A stretch of 34,585 bases of DNA, from NCBI GenBank assembly GCA_029747585.1, contig JAPEVF010000489.1, positions 1 through 34,585 of the forward strand, given 5' to 3'. Below are positions 10,101 through 20,600 of the stretch, one piece after another. The translations under genes and the position numbers were made by a program. Within the stretch, counting starts at the first letter, position 1, and every line of letters begins with the position of its first letter. The DNA is from Pleurotus djamor. Lineage: Eukaryota > Basidiomycota > Agaricomycetes > Agaricales > Pleurotaceae. The notes below the pieces were generated by a model that saw nothing but the letters and a program-made list of their open reading frames with translations, was not told the origin of the DNA and ran no database searches.

Positions 10101-11622
10101 AACCTTGGGCTGAGCCGGAAGGTCGTAGGTAGCGAGCCATGTCGATGGTCTTGGGGAAAGCGATGGTTTGTTTTGATTTCTTTCGCTCCATAGAAGTCAA
10201 ATCATAGACAAAACGCAGCAACGAGAAATGCAGAACGGGAGGGAGTTCACGGAGCTCAGTATAACGAGTAGCGTCTTGCAAAGAATTGCACTGGGAACAA
10301 AAGTACCTGATGGGATGGGATGGGATGAGAAACATAGGGAGTGAGTTGAAGGGGCCTTACTGGTTATCACCGGCTAGGCGTTCGGGTTTCAAGAGGGATT
10401 CGATGCAGTTTTCCAATGTCGCGTTAGCCTAGGGAGAAGGATGTTAGAGTTGGAATCCTATGAAACGATCAGGCTACCTCAAGGTTGATCTCAATTTCCA
10501 AGAAAGCGTTGGTTTGCTCCGAACGATATGAACAACGGCTGCAGACTGTGCCATAGGCTTGCTTTCCCTCGAACTAAACGGAACGGCGCATTGGTGGATG
10601 TGCGATGCAGACAGGTGAAACAAAGAACCTGATCGGATACGAGTGTCCTCAAAGACGGAATTGTTTGTTTGCGAAATTCAGCATCCAGATGCGACATGAA
10701 CAGTTTAGAGAACCTGTAGGAAGTCAATGTCGCTCACACAACAGCTAAATGAACTTGACGAGTACTCTTGGGCATCCTGTTGCTCCGAAGTGCGCAGCTG
10801 CAGACTTTCAACAAGTTTGGTTGGGTTAAATACACTTTGGGTGCATTCCTGCAGAGCAGCAAAAGTAAATTGTAGCTGGAATATCGGAGACTCCTATGTT
10901 CTACGTGAATACTAGTAGCGTGCGCAATGGACAGGTACCAACCTTGTATTTCTCCTCGGCTTTGTCTCCAGCAGGCGTGCATTTGTAAACTCCCGAACGA
11001 AACGAAAGATCCCTAAACCATACCTGACAAGGAAGTCAGAGAAACCGATGGGACAAACCAGGATGAATGATTATACTTGAAGGAATGCATTCGCGTAACA
11101 TGTTGCCCCAAGGTTCTGATATTTATGCTGTTGGGACGATTCATGCAGAAAACGAACTAGAACAGTACCTTTAATCCTACAGGTACATCAGGTTCTTTAG
11201 ATTCCAATATTGGATCACGTCCAATTGACAAGTTTGCCAGGTATTCGTTCCAAGCTGCGCCTAAACGAGGGCATTGAGTGATGGTTACACGAGTCAGCTT
11301 CAAAAGGGGAGTGACCTTCTTCAGACTCCCATATATCCTGACCCAGGTAGTTCAAGCAGTTGGGGTTGTTCTTGCATGTCTTCTTGGTGCATTCAGGCTC
11401 TAGGTCATCGTCTGAGATGACTATGACATCGTCGCGCAGTTCGCCTGCGACGGCATCCACGTCCATTTCCATCGACACATCGTCTGTTGCATGAGGGATG
11501 GGAGAAACTTGACGAGATGATTCCAACTCGTCGACCTCTTCTTCATCGTCAAAAAACGGGGATGTACCTTGATCTTCTGTATCGCATTCACTGGTCGAAG
11601 AAAGTTCAATCGGAGCTGCCAT
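7134..11622 (-). CDS. USP48: USP48-type ubiquitin carboxyl-terminal hydrolase with DUSP, ubiquitin-like and RanBP2 zinc-finger domains
   Basis: Twenty-three exons (complement): 11316..11622, 11169..11260, 11077..11115, 10943..11023, 10766..10893, 10629..10713, 10478..10573, 10361..10428, 10041..10306, 9944..9992, 9789..9893, 9686..9727, 9587..9628, 9244..9538, 9001..9192, 8851..8950, 8695..8802, 8503..8645, 8309..8449, 7983..8251, 7816..7923, 7551..7752, 7134..7493. They total 3318 nt, or 1105 aa, in perfect phase. After an acidic N-terminus comes the USP48 signature NNPNCLNYLGQDIW. The Cys box VGLKNLGATCYANAFLQ has Cys139, then EQQDAQEF; CSQC and the His box YHGHYEAQVYDP (His395) complete the protease. 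Three DUSP-like blocks lie at about 566-883 (AWISKHWLRDWRLAKPK, FIRSWRQWL). A ubiquitin-like domain (STVKDIKVMIQSQLNIP, LFYQGKEL) ends near 1035. Cys1084/1087/1098/1101 (CPQC-x10-CEMC) form a RanBP2 finger. KKRRLVEDSDDE may be a nuclear signal. Confidence 0.92.
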
Positions 11623-12778
11623 GGTGCAACCGACCAGAACGACGAGCAAAAAGAGCGGTGACTGCGCTGAAGAAACGCATGTCGAGCTAAAGAATCTACA
11701 AACGAGTTAGTAAATTTGTCATGAGGGTATTGTTGTCAAATACCAACGTAAGTACGTCAAAGGATATGGCCTTTGCTGTTGAACAGGAGGGTACGTCTGC
11801 AGCCTACGTTCTTGCCTTCTAAGAAGCAAAGGCGACGGGTATTTATGCACCACCATAAACGCTAAAAAGGGAATCNAAAAAAGGAATCATCAGCCCTGGG
11901 ACTAGCCGCTACGCTAGGAGTGAAGTAGAGTGAAATGTGCAGAAAACGAACCGAATAAGTAGAGCGGAAATGACGGTTTTGGTTGATAGCACTCCCGAGT
12001 AAGTCAACGGACAGGTCGAATAGGACTTGGAACGACGGAGACTAGGCGCGATTCTACAATGTTTATTGACCGGAAAATCGAAGATTTCGGCTCGAATTTG
12101 ACGTCTGCGTGAAGCCCATGAATGGTTTTTGCCTTGAAATTCTTGATGAAGTCAGTACCCCATTCAACTACTCAAGGCTGGCTGACAAGAACGCACCTGT
12201 CTTCGATGTACCAGGGTAAGCGAGACCGGATATTTACTTGATGTTTGCCCAGGGTATTCCAGAGGGTCGACGGCGAGATAGAAAGACTTGGCACAGCATT
12301 GACAGAGAGAGAGAGATTACATATTACGCCCATTATTTAGTATAGGTACCATTGGACGCCGGAGTAGGAGATTCGTGAACATGGACGAATGGTTGACGAA
12401 AGAACACGGACACGAGCGCTAAGCCCTAAGCGCCTGTGGAGAAAATTGTTCGAACGGAGATTCGGAATCGTCCGACTACGCACAAGCTCCAAGAACCCAG
12501 CAAGAACCCAACAAACCCAACAAGCATTGCTGTCTCCGACATTTGGTCAATATTTAGTAAGTCGCTTTGAACTGTCTTCCCGATTCGCGAGTACATATGG
12601 AAATTGATCGAATGATCTCTTTGGGTGCCGCATTGAATCATTGTTGGCCTATGACTTCTGGCCAAACGATGTCCAAACGATGTCGGTTCGTTACGCTGCA
12701 TGTTTCCTAACCGTTCGAACCCCTCCTCAAGTTACTGTCGAGGGACGCTTTAACTGGGTTCATATCACCCCTCCTTGA
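11623..12778. other. Upstream region of USP48 without recognised genes
   Basis: About 1.15 kb upstream of the USP48 start. Only short ORFs exist here (72 and 91 codons, on opposite strands over the same bases near 12,400-12,700), with no recognisable domain or splice-supported extension. One N lies at 11876 beside an A run, and there is a short GA repeat near 12,303-12,313. The USP48 promoter must lie in the left part; nothing more specific was identified. Confidence 0.5.
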
Positions 12779-12799
12779 TACATTAATCCCCGAAAATAG

Positions 12800-12961
12800 G
12801 CATGAGAATGCTTTCCCTGCCTTGAAGAAGTTCCCTCAAGAACGCGACTCGCTTGGCATCCACATACATCCGCAACGAATCTAACCACGCGGTGCAGAAG
12901 GACGAGGACTATGTCATTATGAAGGATCTCTCCGCCCTTTTCGATCGTTTCGGAAAGTTGT
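12800..12961 (+). pseudogene. Possible decayed coding fragment
   Basis: Two overlapping frames read like one protein after a single frame change. HENAFPALKKF lies in one frame. LKNATRLASTYIRNESNH and then QKDEDYVIMKDLSALFDRF, ending at a TAG near 12,961, lie in the next. No start codon, splice sites or recognised domain accompany them. The composition (mixed charged and hydrophobic residues, little low complexity) is unlike the surrounding non-coding DNA, which is the only argument for former coding. It could also be chance. Confidence 0.25.
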
Positions 12962-13013
12962 AGACGTAGAACCGTGAGTGGTTCGGTCGCCCTTTGAAGA
13001 TGTTGATATCGAG

Positions 13014-13346
13014 TTACTCAGAGTTTGGGTTAGGTTCTTGCACCGCTATCACATTTGAAGTCCCATGCATTGCATCCGCTGCCTCTCGAAATTGTCGTCG
13101 ATTGTAATCGCGCAACAAGTTGAACACAACGCAGCTTTCATGTCTCTCTTTGCCTGACCGTCGCAACGCATCATCGGATGGATTCAGGCTGCGGCCTACG
13201 ATTGGTCTGTGTTTCTCGACGAAGGTTCCCTTGTGGATCCACTCGTATTGTCTCAGATACTGACGAGCCACCGTCTACAGATGGACACAAATCTTGAACG
13301 TACCGTCGAGACCATTGAAACATCCGACTGTCTCATTTCGTGCCAT
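13014..13346 (-). CDS. Possible small two-exon gene of unknown function (92 aa)
   Basis: Exon 1 is 13329..13346 (MARNET) and exon 2 is 13014..13274, joined by a 54-nt GT-AG intron in phase 0. The product would be 92 aa, containing TVARQYLRQYEWIHKG, FVEKHRPIVGRSLNPSDD and LLRDYNRRQFREAADAMHG, with a mixed, protein-like composition. A TATA-like element reading TTTATAGA on this strand lies at 13415-13422, about 70 nt upstream of the proposed ATG. No domain was recognised and no signal peptide or membrane segment is present. Coding is inferred only from the open frame (87 codons in exon 2), intron length and promoter position. The open frame could instead be a chance run or a remnant of a larger gene. 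Confidence 0.33.
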
Positions 13347-13604
13347 TGTCTCCGTTGTCAATGTGTCGGTGGCTCGAAGCGACTATCATGGGTGGCTTTA
13401 GCCACAGTACGCTTCTATAAATTCTCACTTGGCGTACCACTGAAATTTGCCTCTCTTTCTTAACCTTCCTGCCGAATACTTGCCAGTCTTAACGGCGCGA
13501 ACATGCCTAGTACAGTACTCCCCACTATCGTCGGCGGGAGATACGCGGTTGGTTTCAGTGCTTTTGTGGACAGTTTTGCGTGGTGATCGATGAGTCAGCA
13601 GGCT

Positions 13605-13722
13605 TAGCTTTTGTCCGTCGTCTCCACCGACCCGAGTTCATTGTCTGTCATGACAACCACCGTGTTGGGCTTTTGTCCCACTGACTCGAGTTCATCGTGT
13701 GGCACAGTGACCACCATGGCTA
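13605..13722 (+). repeat. Imperfect tandem duplication upstream of the first GATA gene
   Basis: Two degenerate copies of about 50 nt follow each other. Each begins with TTTTGTCC, continues with a GAGTTCAT core (13633-13640 and 13689-13696) and ends near a GACAACCACC or GTGACCACCATGG segment. The second copy supplies the ATG at 13716 in an ACCATGG context. Confidence 0.45.
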
Positions 13723-14786
13723 CTGCTCGCCACCCAATTCTATATAAATCTCGTCTACTTCCTCTGCCTGGATCCCTCGTTCAACTCCTTGGTCTTCCAA
13801 CGGTCGTCACCTTCATCATCACCACTGACTCCTCACCATTACCAGCAGCAGCAACAACAACAACACCAGCCACAGCACACCGGCATATCATTCGCTCCCC
13901 GGCCCAGTCGTCTGCACTCCCCGCGATCATCCACACAGACGATGCTGCCACTAAACTCAGCGATCGCGTCCGTCGCAGGTGCTTCAATTGTTGTACCACT
14001 GATACGTCTACTTGGAGGCGCTCGAATCTCAGTCCGGGGAAGGTTCTGTGTAACAAGTGTGGCTTGTTTGAACGCACGCATTCCCGTCCGCGACCAGAGC
14101 AGTTTCCCCACAAACGCGGTCCCTTGGCTTCCTCTGCGCTGAGGCGGTCGCCGCCTGGTGCTGGGGGTCCTGGTGGGATGGGCGTCAACGATCATCATCA
14201 CCATCATCATCATCTCCCTCCCATACACTACAACAACAACAATCCCACCAACACAAACTCCGTCGCTCCCAACAACAACTATCCACATCCACACACGCAG
14301 TTGGGCCACTCCACATCGACATCGACACTCCCGCCTATCAACCAGCCTAGAATCCTCCCCGGTGTCCAATCATGGCTGAACGAGCCAGCGTTGCCGCCAC
14401 TCTCACACTCCCCTCACTCGCTCTCTCACCCTCACCCTCACCAGCGGCCGGCGTCGGCGTCTCTCGGTCTATCAGACTCTAGACGATCCCTGCCCACGTC
14501 CTTGCTGCCTTCCCTGTCCAATTCATCGAGCTCATCATCCGCTCCCCCAACACGCTTACATTCCCCTCCAACCTCCGCTTCCACCGCTCCCTCCACGCAA
14601 CCACAATCGCACCCACACTCAAACGGTGATCCACCCAACTCGAATTCATACGTCTCATCCACCACGGCGTCTCCTCTCCTCCCGGGTACACCTCTCTTGA
14701 ATGCATCCACTCCTACCAACAACCATACCAACAACAATAATAATCCGAACCCGGAGAATTCGTTGTCCAATGGAGAAACGGTGTAA
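13716..14786 (+). CDS. GATA-type zinc-finger transcription factor (first of two)
   Basis: This single open frame gives 356 aa from ATG 13716, chosen for its ACCATGG context; ATG 13650 is an in-frame alternative. The finger is Cys89-x2-Cys92-x19-Cys112-x2-Cys115 (CFNC, TSTWRRSNLSPGKVL, CNKCGLFERTH), followed by RPEQFPHKRG. The loop is two residues longer than the classical 17-residue GATA loop. GATA factors bind (A/T)GATA(A/G) sites and act in nitrogen, light, iron or developmental control, but the target cannot be read from sequence. The C-terminal half is low complexity: His, Asn, Ser and Pro runs. A TATA-like TATATAAAT at 13741 lies inside the model. The alternative frame over 13,710-13,945 encodes a polyQ, Ser/Pro-rich stretch that looks more like a factor N-terminus, so the region before the finger may be wrong. 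It faces a paralogue tail to tail. Confidence 0.72.
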   Translation: MATARHPILYKSRLLPLPGSLVQLLGLPTVVTFIITTDSSPLPAAATTTTPATAHRHIIRSPAQSSALPAIIHTDDAATKLSDRVRRRCFNCCTTDTSTWRRSNLSPGKVLCNKCGLFERTHSRPRPEQFPHKRGPLASSALRRSPPGAGGPGGMGVNDHHHHHHHLPPIHYNNNNPTNTNSVAPNNNYPHPHTQLGHSTSTSTLPPINQPRILPGVQSWLNEPALPPLSHSPHSLSHPHPHQRPASASLGLSDSRRSLPTSLLPSLSNSSSSSSAPPTRLHSPPTSASTAPSTQPQSHPHSNGDPPNSNSYVSSTTASPLLPGTPLLNASTPTNNHTNNNNNPNPENSLSNGETV

Positions 14787-16030
14787 TAATATTTTTATAT
14801 TACACTTCGATTTTTCATGGGAACGACCCACACCACGGCTTGTTGGTCGACCCTGAATCCTAGGATGAAGGATGAATGAAGGAAAAATCACCTTTTATGG
14901 GTGGAATCACATGCACATCGCTTCACTTTGGGACGATGCGAACTCTGGAGTGTTTCGTCTTCCCGCGGCCGTTCTCCGTCCCGATGCTCGAATGCTTCCC
15001 TGAAGGGTGTGATCCGTTCGAGGTTCCCCCCTCCCCCTTCCCCTACCCTACTGCCCCTCGCTCACTCGTTTGTTCGTTTGATTGTTTGCTTTTTTGGCTT
15101 GCTTTGCGCGTTTTGTGTCCCTTTGTCCCTTTTGTCCCTTTTGTCCTATCCTTATCCCGAGTTCCCTTGCTTTTCTCTGTGTTCCATGTTTCCGTGTTTC
15201 CGTGTTTATATGTTTCCATGTTTCGACTTTTTTTGCTCGCATGTTTGGTTTTGGAACTGTATCGATTGTCTCTCTCCCCCACCTTCCTCACCCATCCTAC
15301 ACACCCTCTTCCCTCACCTCCATCCACACCCCCTCAACACATCCTCACATCCTCACATCCTTACATACACACACCTATAGACCTTGTTCCATCGTTTTCT
15401 TCGTGTTACTTACAGTGTATCTTTCTCCCTTCGTTTCGTCTTTTGCTTGTTATTTATGGACTCCAGTTTTCACTAATCCCTTCTTACCCGGGTTTTTCAT
15501 CGTTCGTCGAGAGTAGCAAGATATCCGAAGAAAATTAAATTTTTGTACAAGTTGCAGTTTGTATACCAGTAAACGTTCCTCTGATCTTTTATAGACGTCT
15601 ACGCTCTATGCTCTATGCTCTTCCCGNCNTTTTTTTTCTTTTTTCTTCGCAAAGAAGAGAAGTTTAGAGTTTACATTGCTCCGCCGATTGCACTTGGCCG
15701 GTCGTTCGGACGTTCATCCGTCCATTGTGCGTGCATCAGCGCATCAGAAATCAATACACCGTACATCAATGTGACAATGTTCACATGTATCGCGCGTCAG
15801 TACGTGACATACTCTATCTAGAGGTGGTATGGAACCTCTCACATGCGCATTCGCTCTCACATATATAGTGTACAACTTTTAACAAGACATCGGGGAACGT
15901 GGGCGGAGGATGACCTAACCACTCGACCATTCTCGAATTTGTGGGAATGTACGGATCCCGACAACGTCGCGAGGGGTTATTTAATGTTGTAGCTTCAAGT
16001 CGACAACGAGCAACTGTAGTATGTATCGGG
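14787..16030. other. Pyrimidine-rich 3' flank of the first GATA gene with short tandem repeats
   Basis: The plus strand is strongly C/T-rich from about 15,020 to 15,500. It holds degenerate short repeats: TTTTGTCCC units near 15,111-15,147, GTTTCC units near 15,182-15,224 and ACATCCTC units near 15,339-15,374. Long ORFs here (up to 220 codons in two frames at once) reflect the stop-poor pyrimidine composition rather than a protein. Ns occur at 15627 and 15629 next to a T run. The 3' untranslated region and polyadenylation site of the GATA gene should lie in the first part. Confidence 0.55.
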
Positions 16031-16041
16031 GAAGAGAGATC

Positions 16042-16042
16042 G

Positions 16043-16080
<38 letters not shown>
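16042..16080 (+). repeat. (GTT)13 microsatellite
   Basis: Thirteen uninterrupted GTT units. On the minus strand they would read as an Asn run in a 92-codon ORF starting at 16092. That ORF has no other protein-like feature, so the tract is best taken as a simple repeat. Confidence 0.95.
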
Positions 16081-16081
<1 letters not shown>

Positions 16082-16312
16082 TGCTGCCCCATCGTGCATT
16101 TATGATGCGCGAGAGTCGAGACGACCGTCGACTACGATCACTGATCGTATATCATATATCATAGCTACATAACTACATATCCGTAATAATGTATTGCTGC
16201 ATAATGGACGAATTACGAATGCATCCCCAAGTTCTAACCCCCGACGACCGTGACAACTGCGCACGCGTTCGCGTCCATGTGGGTCGACTCGGAGGATTGG
16301 AGTACTCGGTAT

Positions 16313-16347
16313 TGAGTACTGAGTACTGAGTACTGAGTACTGAGTAC
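16313..16347 (+). repeat. (TGAGTAC)5 tandem repeat
   Basis: Five exact 7-nt units, preceded by a related GAGTACTCGGTAT segment at about 16,300. Each junction creates a palindromic GTACTGAGTAC-type core, so the array can also fold on itself. Confidence 0.93.
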
Positions 16348-16430
16348 TTCGGAGTGAGCACTGACCAGGACCACTGATGGAGCTAGACGGCCAGTTACCT
16401 AGCATAGCAGTATGCCAGTACATACTCAAT

Positions 16431-16470
16431 TCGAAGCCGAAGTCGAAATCGAAATCGAAATCGAGATCCT
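16431..16470 (+). repeat. Degenerate (GAAATC)n tandem repeat
   Basis: Six-nt units GAAGTC, GAAATC (three times) and GAGATC follow each other, continuing a short purine-rich run. Confidence 0.85.
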
Positions 16471-16539
16471 AAAGTATAAGTATGTGTGTACACAGGCTGA
16501 AAGCAATGATCATCACCAAGCTCACACCTATACTCACCA

Positions 16540-16710
16540 TGTACCATCATCAAAATAATACATCATGCGATCATGCATCATTGCATCATTTTATCCGGAC
16601 TTCTTCGTCTCCTTCTCCTTCCATCCATCATCCATCGCCCATCATCCCCATCATAGCATCATAGGCATCACCGGAGTCGGAATCATCATCATCAACTGCA
16701 GTCGGAATCA
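16540..16710 (+). repeat. CATCAT-rich simple-sequence region
   Basis: Irregular but dense CAT, ATC and CCATCATC units make up most of this stretch, ending with a duplicated GTCGGAATCATCA (near 16,675 and 16,701). No reading frame in it looks protein-like. Confidence 0.6.
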
Positions 16711-17289
16711 TCAGTTGGGTATCATCAGCTTGGAAATCAATTATCAATTATGAATTACCCACTTATCAAATTTCAATCGTGATTCGGTACCCTCTTTAGG
16801 AGCATATGACGACTCGGATAATGAGATAATTTGGGTTGCATTTGGGGGGAGGGGGTATTTTCCCTCCGATACTTCCTAAAACATTTGAAACGAAAGTGCG
16901 TCAGAGACTAGGTAAAATAAAAAGATACCAAAAGAAAAACAAACGGGGGAAGATACCTCGCACGCGTACAGCGCAGTTATTCATAACCAGCAACTCCCTG
17001 TCCTCCTCATTCCTCCTTCCTCCCAAGTATTTACCCGCTCGCTCGTTTACCGCTCGTTTACTCGGGCCAGAGCGTCCCACATGGATCAATGATGGGAACG
17101 AGGGAAAACCCCTCACCACTCGTGAGTCGTGACGGTGTGTAAGCCTGTGAGCATCAGTACAGTGTACGCCGACTCTATAGCTCTATAGAGTTAGAGTCCC
17201 ATGATGATGGCGGCAGAGTACGACGGTGGTACACCGCATCAATCAACGAATCAAAAAATCAAAAGATCAAAAATTGGCCTCGGATTCCC

Positions 17290-17330
17290 AGTATGGAGTA
17301 TGGAGTATGGAGTATGGGTATGGGTATGGT
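17290..17330 (+). repeat. (GTATGGA)n tandem repeat
   Basis: Three GTATGGA units are followed by shortened GTATGG units in a direct tandem array. Confidence 0.88.
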
Positions 17331-17440
17331 GGTGGGGACCTTCTCTTGGTGCGTGGGGATGGGGGCGTTAACACCCTATCATCATATCATATCACATCAT
17401 GTCATAATTGGAGCCGCATCAGGAATTTGACATGATTGCG

Positions 17441-17632
17441 CTCTTTGAGGAGAGCGGAGAGCGGAGGGAAGGTAGGAGAAAGAGGAAAGAAGAAAGAAGN
17501 AAAAAAATGCACGCGTGCCAAAGAGTGCAAGCCGAGCGGGGCGAAAAAAAGGAAGGAAACCAGGAAACCAGAAAATGAGGAAAAGAGGAAAAGAGGGAAG
17601 GAAGGGAGGAAAGGAAAGGAAGGAAAGGGCTA
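17441..17632 (+). repeat. Long polypurine tract
   Basis: About 190 nt are overwhelmingly A/G on the plus strand, with only scattered pyrimidines mostly around 17,508-17,540. The GGAAAGGAAGG-type segments near the right end are nearly mirror-symmetric. An N lies at 17500 beside an A run. Such tracts can form triplex (H-DNA), but that is inference. Confidence 0.7.
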
Positions 17633-17639
17633 TACATAG

Positions 17640-20600
17640 AGTATAGCCAGAGTCCGAGCGAACAGGGCGCGGGTTTATCTCACTCTTGGGGGTGGGAGGG
17701 TCCACATGAAGAGACATAAACGGTATCGGGACACACACGGCCTGTCAACGCGTCAGCGCCCTGCCCTGCGTTGCTTTGCTTTGCACCTCGTCAAACAAAA
17801 ACAAGAGACAAGAAAGAAAAAATAGAAAACGGAAAACGGAAACGGGTCAAGAGACAAGCGTTTGAGACTCAGCTCAATTCATTGGATATGGATAGGGTGC
17901 TGTCTGCCACCGTGACCCCATCCCTCTCTTTAACCTTTCATTGAAGCCACGAAGAGCTTACCCGGCCCCGGAGCCGAGGTTTCTTCATTGGTTTAGGCAT
18001 GGGTGAGTCCACATGTGTGCGCGCGTGCACGGCTTCACGCGTCTCCCCACACACGCAGCACGGCGCAGCCTTGGAAGTAGGGGTCAGTCGACGACGTTAT
18101 GTTTTCGGTTTTATTTTACTTCTTTCGGTTTCTGCGGAGGTAAAAAATAGGAAAATTAGCGTTTATGTCATCATTTACACGGGAATCCACACCAAGAAGT
18201 GGTGGTATTTTCCACGTTCATGTGGGTGAGCCGTCGAAAATTTTGGTCCTAAACCTGGAGCATCAGATGAGCGCGGTGATAATGATAAAGCCTTTAACCC
18301 ACCTCCCCACCTAAACACGCCCTTATGCCCTTCTCCCTTCTGCCCGAAATACAATTCCTTGGCATGTGATCATTGATCTACCCCCTCCCTTCCTCCATAA
18401 TCCGGTCTCCGCGCTGCGACCGTCTTGACAGGACATGGAATCATTTTTATCGCCTGAGGGAAGGAGGGTGGACACGAGTTAATGAAGAGAGTAACCAACC
18501 ACTCACGAAAGAGGAAAGAGGAAGGGGAGGGGAGAGGAAGACATCTTCCATTGGGGGTGTCGATGACGATGGAGGCGACGGTGACTCAACCACCCGGATG
18601 GGATTTAGTTAGTTCCATACCCTTCTTCTCAATTCGTCTTCTTCGCCTATCTTCGGTCTCGATGACGCCCCTACCCCTTCATCCCTTCATCGGCATCCCA
18701 TCCCTCGCTTTACGGGTCGTCAATTGACGCGTACTCAGTAATACCTCCCTTTTCCGACGCCCACCCCTCAAAGAACCCAAAGAACGTCAAGCGGTTGCAC
18801 ATGGTGCATGGAACAACGAACCATTCCAACCACGGAAATGAAAAACATCCGGATCAAAAAAAAGCGCGCAAGAAGACGTGCTCAAGTGGGGGAGCAGACG
18901 AGAGTTTCCCAACCCTAAAACGCAAACAATATCAATATTTGATGGGAAAGAGGCTTTGGACCAAGTGGGCAGAGGGAAACCGTATCTCCGAACGTGTGGC
19001 GAGGTCATTCGGCATATTGGGACATTGAGACACGATGCGCACATGCGTACGGCAGGTGAACAGCAATGAAACAGCTTTTTCGAGAACCCAGTCTTGGAGC
19101 GTACTAGGGTCCAACAGGAATGATATGTGCTGACTGATGAAAGGACCACAGCACCTGCGCTATATTTGGAGCGGTGGGAACGGATGTTCGCAATATGTAG
19201 GACACATGCGGTGTGGAAGTAAAAATCGCCTCCCATCGCATATTGGCATTGTGAAAGGAAGACCGAGGGGTTCTGCAGTGCGCAGGAGCTCTGTGGTAAG
19301 ACTTGCCGGAAAGGGATCGGTTCAGCCTGGACGTGTAGATAGACCGGCTGGGTGTGTAGGATGGTTTTTTTTTGGGTTGAATTGATGAATTCCACCGAGG
19401 AGGGCAATTTGATAATTCCGAAGAACTGGGAATTGGGAAGGGGTGTGTTCGGTTCGTTCCTATCAAGAAAGACCAATCAACCAATCAACGGATATAACGG
19501 GGGGGACGAGTATGGAATGAGTTTTTCGCCGGAGATTNGGAGGGATATGCTATTGTTCTGGATTTGGCAGCACGGAGGTGGGGAGTTTAGGTACGATTCT
19601 TGGCCGGATTTGGCGTAATCGCGGCAGAGACCCTTGAACGAAGGACGCGCCATGGGTCTGAGGCATCGCCCACTTTTCCCGCTCCCGCATATCTCCCCTT
19701 CAAACACCTGCATACATTCCACGCTGCCGTGACCACTTTGTTGCTGGTCGTGCAACGCTGATGCGCATCCCGGAGACGCGTGCACCGTCCGAGTTGCTCT
19801 GGGCAAGCTAAACCTAGCTGGAAGTAAGTAGACTAAACTACATAGGATCCGTTCAGGGTCTGTTCCCTACCAGTTTGAATTTGAGCCGCCATCATCAGTG
19901 TTGATGGAGCGAGGGGGACCGCTGAGCATGGATCGGAACTAGGTGATCTTGAAAGGTTCAACCTCCGAGCTTGAGATCAACGGAGGATATTGCCTGCGTC
20001 ACCCGTCGTAAGTAATACGTACAACTTGGGTTTTTTGGCTTACTATAGCCGACTTGAACCGGATCGTGGTGGCTGGAGCTTGAGGTCCATCAGATATCAT
20101 GCATCAAGGGTTACAGAGGATGTACGCACCAAGGAGGAGCATCAAATTGATGCGTTATCAGGGTTCCTTTTCGGTTTGGGGCATAACAGAGACGACCCCG
20201 GGCAGCAAGGCGCGAGTAATGCAAAGAATGGTGGCGAGCGGGTGGAGGACACTAGACCATCCATGGATGAAAGGATGAAGGGGCGGAAGTGAGCCCCGGC
20301 GGACGATTCGGACCCTGGCCGGAACGATCACGTGAGGACCGAAACCTTTCAAGCTCCGCTGGGTCACGGTGGCAGTTTCTCTTCATCTTGCTCCATTCAA
20401 CTTCAACAAGTCGTCGCGCCAGATGTTTCTCGGGATATCCTCAATTCCTTAACTTCAGGCCGGAATGTACCTCGGCGGTCCTTCGTCTATATCTCCATCT
20501 TCTGCATTTTGAATGTTGCACCGTGGTTCTTTGGTGGTTCTTCGTTCTTTGCTGGTTTTGGACAGCAGAGTCTGCCTGTCCTCCTTGATCGAATTCGCTT

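Noticed and set aside
13741..13750. TATATAAAT as promoter of the first GATA gene
   Set aside because: It lies inside the open frame, and no in-frame ATG follows before the zinc finger, so it cannot serve the model as drawn. It is kept only as a doubt about the 5' end.
14876..15538. 220-codon plus-strand ORF after the first GATA gene
   Set aside because: The region is pyrimidine-rich and stop-poor in more than one frame; the peptide is a Phe/Leu/Ser/Pro mix with no domain.
15814..16092. 92-codon minus-strand ORF with a 13-Asn run
   Set aside because: The Asn run is just the (GTT)13 repeat; the rest shows no protein-like feature, and no intron or promoter supports it.
18787..19476. 229-codon minus-strand ORF
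   Set aside because: It begins at a TTG codon, is overlapped by several plus-strand ORFs and has Cys/Ser-rich text with no recognisable motif; length alone is weak evidence.
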